This document shows positions 1 through 4,858 of a DNA stretch of 6,758 bases, piece after piece. The stretch's first letter is position 1, and every line of letters starts with the position of its first letter. The position numbers and the translations under genes are program-made. Source of the stretch: an uncultured Methylococcaceae bacterium. GTDB taxonomy: Bacteria; Pseudomonadota; Gammaproteobacteria; Methylococcales; Methylomonadaceae. The DNA lies in NCBI GenBank assembly GCA_913009515.1, contig CAJVYO010000097.1, positions 1 through 6,758 of the forward strand, read 5' to 3'. Under the pieces are notes generated by a model. It was not told where the DNA came from. It saw nothing but the letters and a program-made list of their open reading frames with translations, and ran no database searches.

Positions 1-1
1 T

Positions 2-550
2 CCTAAATGTTTTTCAGCAATGAGCATGTTAGACCATAATCGCGGCATTGGACAACTGGCTGAAAAATGCCATGTCCGTTCTGAAGATGTAAAAAATATG
101 ATTGTCTGGGGTAATCATTCTGAAACCCAATATCCTGATTTGAATCATGCCACTGTCGAAGGTAAAAGTGCCTTATCGTTAGTCGATGAAGATTGGATTA
201 TTAATACCTTTATCCCTACTGTGCAGCATCGTGGTGGACAAGTCATAGAAGCCCGCAATGGTTTTTCCAGTGCCGCCTCGGCTGCCAGTGCTGCAATTTG
301 CCAAATGCGTTCATGGATTGTTGGCACCGAAATCAATGACTGGAGCCAATGGATTAGTATGGGTATTTTTTCTGATGGCAGTTATGGCATCGAAAAAGGG
401 CTATTTTATTCCTTCCCTGTGACCGTTTCGCCACAAGGTGAAGTTAATATCGTGCAAGGTTTAGAAATTAGTGATTTCAGCCGCAAAAAAATGCAAGCAA
501 CAGAACAAGAACTCAAAGAAGAACGTGCCACTATTGAACATTTATTATAA
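2..550 (+). CDS. mdh: Malate dehydrogenase, C-terminal part (5' end outside window)
   Basis: This is the C-terminal 182 residues of an NAD-dependent malate dehydrogenase, which interconverts malate and oxaloacetate in the cytoplasmic citric acid cycle. The reading frame is open from base 2, so the ATG at 20 is internal. Before it the frame reads PKCFSA, matching the segment ahead of the LDHNR motif in this family. Visible landmarks are LDHNR (29-43), with the Asp of the Asp-His catalytic pair and a substrate-binding Arg. WGNHS follows with the catalytic His at 116-118, then the SSAASAASAA helix, SDGSYG, and a QGLEISDFSRKKM segment near the end. The family is usually about 325-330 residues, so roughly 145 residues including the Rossmann NAD-binding half lie upstream. 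The protein resembles the cytosolic-type MDH group (LDHNR/GNHS) rather than the E. coli type. The stop codon is 2 nt before moaA. No frameshift or missing catalytic residue is seen. Confidence 0.95.
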   Translation, partial: PKCFSAMSMLDHNRGIGQLAEKCHVRSEDVKNMIVWGNHSETQYPDLNHATVEGKSALSLVDEDWIINTFIPTVQHRGGQVIEARNGFSSAASAASAAICQMRSWIVGTEINDWSQWISMGIFSDGSYGIEKGLFYSFPVTVSPQGEVNIVQGLEISDFSRKKMQATEQELKEERATIEHLL

Positions 551-552
551 TT

Positions 553-1557
553 TTGGCTACTAATTCCGCGCCACAACTTATTGACCGCTTTGGTCGTGTG
601 GTTGATTACTTGCGTATTTCGGTTACCGACCGCTGTGATTTTCGCTGCGTCTACTGCATGTCGGAAGACATGCAATTTTTACCCCGTGAACAGATTTTAA
701 GTCTCGAAGAAATTTACACCTTAGCTCAGTGTTTCAGCGAATTAGGCGTAAAGAAAATTCGTATCACCGGCGGTGAACCGTTAATACGCCGCGATATTCT
801 CAGTTTATTAGCTAAAATCGGTCATCTACCGCAGTTAGAGGAGCTAGTCATTACCACCAATGGCTCTCACCTTACTCAGTATGCCGATGCTCTAAAAGCC
901 GCGAATGTCTCACGCTTAAATATTAGCCTTGATACCCTAGAAGCCGCTAAGTTTAAACAACTCACTCGTACGGGTGAGTTAGACACCGTTTTACAAGGTA
1001 TTCATACCGCAATTAAAACTGGTTTCAAACAAATTAAACTTAATGCGGTGATTTTAAAAAATCGTAATGATAATGAAGTGGTAGATTTAGTAAACTTTGC
1101 CATTGATTCTGGTATTGATATTAGTTTTATCGAAGAAATGCCCTTAGGGATTATTGACGAACATAATCGAGCTGAAGCTTATTATTCGAGCGATAATATT
1201 AAACAGGATTTAGAGCAGCATTTCCAACTTGAGCATTTAAATAGCACTACCGCCGGGCCTTCTGATTATTATCATCTTGGTGGTACTAACAGTAAAGTGG
1301 GTTTTATTTCACCGCATAGCCATAATTTTTGTAGCACCTGTAATCGCGTCCGCCTCACCGTAGAAGGTCGTTTATTACTTTGTTTAGGTAATGAGCACTC
1401 TGTAGATTTAAAAACCATAATGCGTACCCATATCAATGATACTGACACCTTAAAACAAGCGATTATTGATGCCATGAGCATTAAACCTGAAAAACACGAG
1501 TTTAATTTACATGAGCAACCCATTATTATGCGCCATATGAGTAGCACCGGAGGCTAA
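553..1557 (+). CDS. moaA: GTP 3',8-cyclase MoaA (radical SAM, molybdenum cofactor biosynthesis)
   Basis: MoaA is a radical SAM enzyme that converts GTP to 3',8-cyclo-7,8-dihydro-GTP, the first step of molybdenum cofactor synthesis, working with MoaC. At 334 residues it has the usual length. The N-terminal [4Fe-4S] motif CX3CX2C is at C28, C32 and C35, followed by the SAM-binding GGEP at 73-76 and TTNG at 101-104. The second cluster, which binds GTP, is CX2CX13C at C260, C263 and C277. The protein ends in the conserved Gly-Gly tail (333-334) needed for activity in studied MoaA proteins. The start is TTG at 553. An in-frame TGA lies at 535-537, no ATG or GTG lies between them, and the next in-frame ATG (codon 36) would remove the first cluster. 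No clear Shine-Dalgarno sequence precedes it, so translation probably depends on ribosomes finishing mdh 2 nt upstream. No other moa, moe or mob gene is visible here. Confidence 0.97.
   Translation: MATNSAPQLIDRFGRVVDYLRISVTDRCDFRCVYCMSEDMQFLPREQILSLEEIYTLAQCFSELGVKKIRITGGEPLIRRDILSLLAKIGHLPQLEELVITTNGSHLTQYADALKAANVSRLNISLDTLEAAKFKQLTRTGELDTVLQGIHTAIKTGFKQIKLNAVILKNRNDNEVVDLVNFAIDSGIDISFIEEMPLGIIDEHNRAEAYYSSDNIKQDLEQHFQLEHLNSTTAGPSDYYHLGGTNSKVGFISPHSHNFCSTCNRVRLTVEGRLLLCLGNEHSVDLKTIMRTHINDTDTLKQAIIDAMSIKPEKHEFNLHEQPIIMRHMSSTGG
1549..1553 (+). promoter_or_regulatory. Ribosome binding site of the rhodanese lipoprotein gene
   Basis: GGAGG lies 4 nt before the ATG at 1558. It falls inside the last two sense codons of moaA (GGA GGC, the Gly-Gly tail), with the moaA TAA directly abutting the next ATG. 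It supports the 1558 start and suggests coupled translation. Confidence 0.8.
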
Positions 1558-1932
1558 ATGCTAAACAAATTATCTTTCATCTTACTATTGCCCTTGCTAT
1601 TAATTGGCTGTAGCAATCATGAATCACATATTCAAGCCAATGCATTACGTTCATTATTAAACGCAACACCTGTCCCATTAATTATCGATGTACGCTCTAA
1701 TGCAGAATATAAATCAGGACATGTCCCCACCGCGATTAATATTCCTTTTTGGCAATCGTTTACCACTGATATTTTAGATAACGCCGATAAAAAAACTATC
1801 ATTTTATATTGTGAGCATGGCCCGCGTGCAGGCGTAGCTAAATTTGCTTATTATTTAGCGGGTTTTGAAAAAATTGTCTATTTAGAAGGGCATATGAGTG
1901 CATGGCGAGCTGCCAAGCATCCAATGGAGTAA
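1558..1932 (+). CDS. Rhodanese-domain lipoprotein
   Basis: This is a 124-residue single-domain rhodanese (sulfurtransferase fold) carried on a lipoprotein. Residues 1-17 form a lipoprotein signal peptide with K4, a leucine-rich core and a lipobox LIGC, so C18 would be the lipidated N-terminus. Ser at +2 favours the outer membrane, giving a periplasm-facing protein. The rhodanese domain spans about 28-122. It has IIDVRS (42-47), the EYKSGHVPTAINIP segment (50-63) typical of the family, and an active-site loop with C85 in CEHGPRA (85-91), which fits CxxGxR. A catalytic cysteine is therefore present and the domain is probably active. The closest known type is periplasmic PspE-like thiosulfate sulfurtransferase, but the physiological sulfur donor and acceptor are unknown. 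Its place behind moaA might suggest a sulfur link to cofactor synthesis, yet the lipoprotein signal puts it outside the cytoplasm, which argues against a direct role. The start is well supported by GGAGG 4 nt upstream. Confidence 0.92.
   Translation: MLNKLSFILLLPLLLIGCSNHESHIQANALRSLLNATPVPLIIDVRSNAEYKSGHVPTAINIPFWQSFTTDILDNADKKTIILYCEHGPRAGVAKFAYYLAGFEKIVYLEGHMSAWRAAKHPME
1925..1929 (+). promoter_or_regulatory. Probable ribosome binding site for the AlbA_2 membrane protein gene
   Basis: TGGAG lies 11 nt before the ATG at 1941, a slightly long spacing. It overlaps the last codons of the lipoprotein gene. It favours the ATG at 1941 over an in-frame ATG at 1902, which would overlap the upstream gene by 31 nt. 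Confidence 0.5.
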
Positions 1933-1960
1933 CAAACGCTATGAAGCGCTTTTTGTTATT
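1928..1960 (+). promoter_or_regulatory. Hairpin enclosing the start codon of the AlbA_2 gene
   Basis: Bases 1930-1936 (TAACAAA) can pair with 1952-1958 (TTTGTTA). Then CGCT at 1937-1940 pairs with AGCG at 1945-1948. This leaves the tetraloop ATGA (1941-1944), which contains the start codon, and a 3-nt bulge CTT at 1949-1951. Bases 1928-1929 could extend the stem by an A-U and a G-U pair. The lipoprotein stop codon (1930-1932) is part of the stem, so a ribosome terminating there would open the structure. This is inferred from base pairing only, and chance is possible because much of the stem is A-U. Confidence 0.4.
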
Positions 1961-2768
1961 GCTGATGACAGTGTGGCAGCAACGTTTTAAACTTTACCTT
2001 TCAGCCTTATTAATTGGCAGCTTAACGGGATTGCTGATTTTTAAACCGATTTACGATTTCATCTTTTTTTATGATATTGAAGGAGAAATTCACGCCCAAC
2101 TGACCACAGCATTGCAATATAGTTTCAGCCAACTCAAACTCTCATTAACCGCCCAAACACCTGAAAAAAATCTGTTATTTTCTCAAATAGGCGGTGTTTT
2201 CGGCTTAATTATTGTTTTCAGCTATGAAATGCTGCATCGACGCTTACAAAACATTGACCGTTTAAGCAATGAATTATCGGTTAACCTGCCAAACCTTATT
2301 GCACAAGGTGAAAGTGATTTATTAGAATTCAAATCTTCATTTCGTTGGGATGTAGAGCAACAGCGCGTCAACAAACAACTGGAAACAGTTATCTTAAAAA
2401 CATTAGCGGGTTATTTAAACAGTGCCATAGGCGGCACTTTGCTCATTGGTGTTGCCGATAATGGGGAAATTATTGGTTTAGACAAAGATTATCAATCTTT
2501 AAACCGCCATGACCAAGACGGCTTTGAACAGGCTATCGTTACCGCTATTTCCAGCCATCTAGGTGCAGATTTATGTCAATTTATTAAAATCTTATTCCAT
2601 GTCATTGAAGAACAACATGTTTGCCGCCTTATTATTCTACCCTCTCCGCGCCCCGTGTTTTTTAATCAAGCAAAAGCCCCTAAATTTTATCTGCGTACCG
2701 GTGGCGGAACACGGGATTTAAATATTCAGGAAGCAGTGGAATTTATTAATCATCGCTGGCATCGTTAA
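1941..2768 (+). CDS. Membrane-anchored AlbA_2 (Schlafen-type) domain protein
   Basis: This 275-residue protein has two predicted membrane helices (about 18-34 and 79-97) enclosing a loop of about 45 residues. A short linker leads to a C-terminal AlbA_2 domain (about 120-275), the fold shared with Schlafen proteins and often annotated as putative DNA-binding or ATP-binding. The domain shows GESDLLEFKSS (123-133), GGTLLIGVADNGEIIGLD (164-181), and near the end FYLRTGGGTRDL, the usual closing motif of the family. E124, E129 and D173 resemble in order and spacing the acidic residues reported as catalytic in Schlafen RNases, but this is my alignment by eye. The positive residues HRR just after helix 2 suggest that the AlbA_2 domain is cytoplasmic. 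ATG 1941 is preferred over ATG 1902 because it has a nearby TGGAG and avoids overlapping the lipoprotein gene. The cellular role is unknown. It ends 12 nt from the converging receptor gene. Confidence 0.8.
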   Translation: MKRFLLLLMTVWQQRFKLYLSALLIGSLTGLLIFKPIYDFIFFYDIEGEIHAQLTTALQYSFSQLKLSLTAQTPEKNLLFSQIGGVFGLIIVFSYEMLHRRLQNIDRLSNELSVNLPNLIAQGESDLLEFKSSFRWDVEQQRVNKQLETVILKTLAGYLNSAIGGTLLIGVADNGEIIGLDKDYQSLNRHDQDGFEQAIVTAISSHLGADLCQFIKILFHVIEEQHVCRLIILPSPRPVFFNQAKAPKFYLRTGGGTRDLNIQEAVEFINHRWHR

Positions 2769-2780
2769 GTTTCACGTAAT
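2769..2780. other. Convergent 12-nt intergenic gap without a clear terminator
   Basis: The plus-strand block and the minus-strand block end facing each other here. The best local stem (AGTTT at 2768-2772 with AAACT at 2784-2788) is only 5 bp and has no T-run. A 4-bp CGGG/CCCG stem at 2815-2826 lies inside the receptor gene. Transcripts from both sides may therefore overlap at their 3' ends. Confidence 0.6.
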
Positions 2781-4829
2781 TCAAAACTGATACGATAACT
2801 TTAAACGCACTTCACGGGTATTCCCGGGTAATGCTGGATGAGAGCCATTGGACATTTGTACATATTGGTACTGGCTATTAAACACATCATAAAGCCCTAA
2901 ACCGACTTCTAAACCTTCCCATAGTACATTCTGATAACGTAAATAAGTATTATAAACCCACGTTGGTTTATGCCTTACTAAGACACTCCCATTATGACCA
3001 TAACGTTCACTGTAAAAAATAACCGTATGATTAAATGACAATGAATCTGTGATTTTAAAATTATGATTGGCAATTAATTTATGATTGGCTAAACCTAAAT
3101 TAGACTGATTATTAACAATATTGCCTTCACTATCGATTGGTTTAAAGTTATTAGAACTATCTTCTACTGCCTGATAAAAGCCATAATTAACTTTAAAACG
3201 CCCTAAATAAGAATGCTGATAATTTAATATTGCCTCAATACCCCATGTCGATAAATCACCTGCATTCCGATAAAAATCATCAAAATTTTCATCAAAACTG
3301 TATATAAAATAATTTTGAATTTCGGTATAAAAAACATTCGCCGTTATGTCTAAATTACGTTGCAGTTGATAGCCTAATTCCAGCTCGTAAGTATAAGCTT
3401 GCTCAGAGTTGATTTGCTCACGGGTGCGACCAAAAATATTATTTTGATTATATTCTTCGGTTAGTTGATAGGTTCCACCTGTTGGGGCATGAAAAGATTG
3501 ACTATATAAAAACTTATAATGGAATTTTTTAAACTGTTTAGTTAAGGCAAATCTAGGCGCGGCATTAAAACCATATTCGGTGTACCAATCCAGCCGCAAA
3601 CCCAATAAAATATTCGCCCATGCGGTTTTATAAACCCCTTCACCATACAAAGTATAATTACCAAATAGCGGCAGTTCACCTTGATAATTAGACACATCAT
3701 GTTCATAATTTTCAAATTGAAAACTATTACCGACCATTAGGTAATTACCTTCTTCAGTCGAATATGTGCCTTTTAAATCGAATTTAAAATGATCAACCGA
3801 TACTTTTTCGTCTAATTGAGTCTCTCGCTCATCAGCATAAATAAGGCTACGCTGCCACGGTGTTTGTCGAGAAAAATTAAAATTTGACCCTATTTTAAAC
3901 GCGGTATTCAACTTATATTGATAATCTAATTCTAAAGCATAGGTACTAAATTGATTACGGATTTTTTGATCAGGAAAACTCATGGTACCAGCAAAGCCAT
4001 CGCCACTATCAACGGTATATTCATCGATAATAAAGCGAATATTCAAATCTTTATAACGCACCTGTAAATTGCCCATTAAAGAGCCTAATTCATTCTGATT
4101 AGCCATATCAAACTGCCCACCATGAGCATCAGTATAAAAACGATCACTGCGGTAACTATCATTATATTTACCATAGAAACTTAACTCTAAATCATCCCAT
4201 TGCTTCCCTACATTAACAAACGTATTATGCCCCGCTTCTCCACGAGAAAATCGTCCATAACTCGCTCCAATCACACCACCATCAATTTGACGCCCCTTCT
4301 TGGTAATAATATTAATTACGCCTAATTCTGAAAAATTTCCGTATTTAATTGAACCTGGTCCTCTAATGACTTCAATGCGATCAATATGCTCGACAGGAAA
4401 ATGAGCACCAATCCCAGTGGTACCAAAACGCTGGTCGGTTATTAAAATACCATCAATTAAAATGGATACCTTGCCTTCATCGCCTTGTATGCCGCGAAAA
4501 CCAAAACTCACGACATTAGTCATAATAGAACCAGCACTAAAGCCAGGCATTAAATCCATTGCATCAATTAAATCTCTAGCTCCCATATTCAAAAGCTCTT
4601 CACCAGTAATAGTACTGACAATATTAGCAGCTGTATTTGCACATTCACCCTTTTGTGAAGCACTTAAAAAGATGGGCATCTCCATTAAATCAACTAGTTT
4701 AAAATTAGTTAAGGCAGCATCCGCTATCATCTCACCCTCGCTACCACAGCCTAAATATTTTGAGGCAATACTGACATCTAACTGCAATAGTAATAATGTA
4801 CCGACAATATAGCGTTTAAAATTTAACAT
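2781..4829 (-). CDS. TonB-dependent outer-membrane receptor, ligand unknown
   Basis: This is a complete 682-residue TonB-dependent receptor, which imports a scarce ligand across the outer membrane using TonB-ExbBD energy. Residues 1-22 form a signal peptide. A short N-terminal stretch ends in LVDLMEMPIFLSAS (45-58), which corresponds to the TonB-box region of receptors with an LxxLMxxPV-type lead. The plug domain spans about 63-180 and includes DLMPGF (92-97), SILIDG (122-127), IDRIEVIRGPGSIKYG (149-164) and INIITKK (172-178). The rest is a beta-barrel rich in alternating aromatic residues and ends in LKLSYQF, with the terminal Phe expected for outer-membrane assembly. C28 and C63 flank the TonB-box region and could form a disulfide. 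The gene starts 29 nt after the copper ATPase stop, so the two are probably cotranscribed. That makes copper or a metallophore a reasonable guess for the ligand, but siderophore or cobalamin uptake cannot be excluded. No His- or Met-rich metal-binding stretch is obvious. Confidence 0.95.
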   Translation of the reverse strand: MLNFKRYIVGTLLLLQLDVSIASKYLGCGSEGEMIADAALTNFKLVDLMEMPIFLSASQKGECANTAANIVSTITGEELLNMGARDLIDAMDLMPGFSAGSIMTNVVSFGFRGIQGDEGKVSILIDGILITDQRFGTTGIGAHFPVEHIDRIEVIRGPGSIKYGNFSELGVINIITKKGRQIDGGVIGASYGRFSRGEAGHNTFVNVGKQWDDLELSFYGKYNDSYRSDRFYTDAHGGQFDMANQNELGSLMGNLQVRYKDLNIRFIIDEYTVDSGDGFAGTMSFPDQKIRNQFSTYALELDYQYKLNTAFKIGSNFNFSRQTPWQRSLIYADERETQLDEKVSVDHFKFDLKGTYSTEEGNYLMVGNSFQFENYEHDVSNYQGELPLFGNYTLYGEGVYKTAWANILLGLRLDWYTEYGFNAAPRFALTKQFKKFHYKFLYSQSFHAPTGGTYQLTEEYNQNNIFGRTREQINSEQAYTYELELGYQLQRNLDITANVFYTEIQNYFIYSFDENFDDFYRNAGDLSTWGIEAILNYQHSYLGRFKVNYGFYQAVEDSSNNFKPIDSEGNIVNNQSNLGLANHKLIANHNFKITDSLSFNHTVIFYSERYGHNGSVLVRHKPTWVYNTYLRYQNVLWEGLEVGLGLYDVFNSQYQYVQMSNGSHPALPGNTREVRLKLSYQF

Positions 4830-4842
4830 AAAAATTATATGA

Positions 4843-4847
4843 CCTTA
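4843..4847 (-). promoter_or_regulatory. Possible ribosome binding site of the receptor gene
   Basis: On the minus strand TAAGG lies 13 nt before the ATG at 4829, longer than the usual 5-9 nt. It is the only Shine-Dalgarno-like sequence in the 29-nt gap after the ATPase gene. Confidence 0.4.
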
Positions 4848-4858
4848 TTATTGACACT

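Noticed and set aside
145..1547. Minus-strand open frames at 145-336, 406-675 and 1272-1547
   Set aside because: They are antisense to mdh and moaA, have no family motifs and no ribosome binding sites that I can see.
1902..1940. ATG at 1902 as the start of the AlbA_2 membrane protein
   Set aside because: It would overlap the lipoprotein gene by 31 nt, adds 13 residues with no recognisable role, and has a weaker case than ATG 1941, which is preceded by TGGAG.
1945..1957. Intrinsic terminator formed by the short stem and T-rich stretch at the AlbA_2 start
   Set aside because: The G+C part of the stem is only 4 bp and the T stretch is broken by G. The position over a start codon fits translational control better.
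2765..2830. Bidirectional terminator between the converging genes
   Set aside because: The only stems are 4-5 bp and lack T-runs, and one lies within coding sequence.
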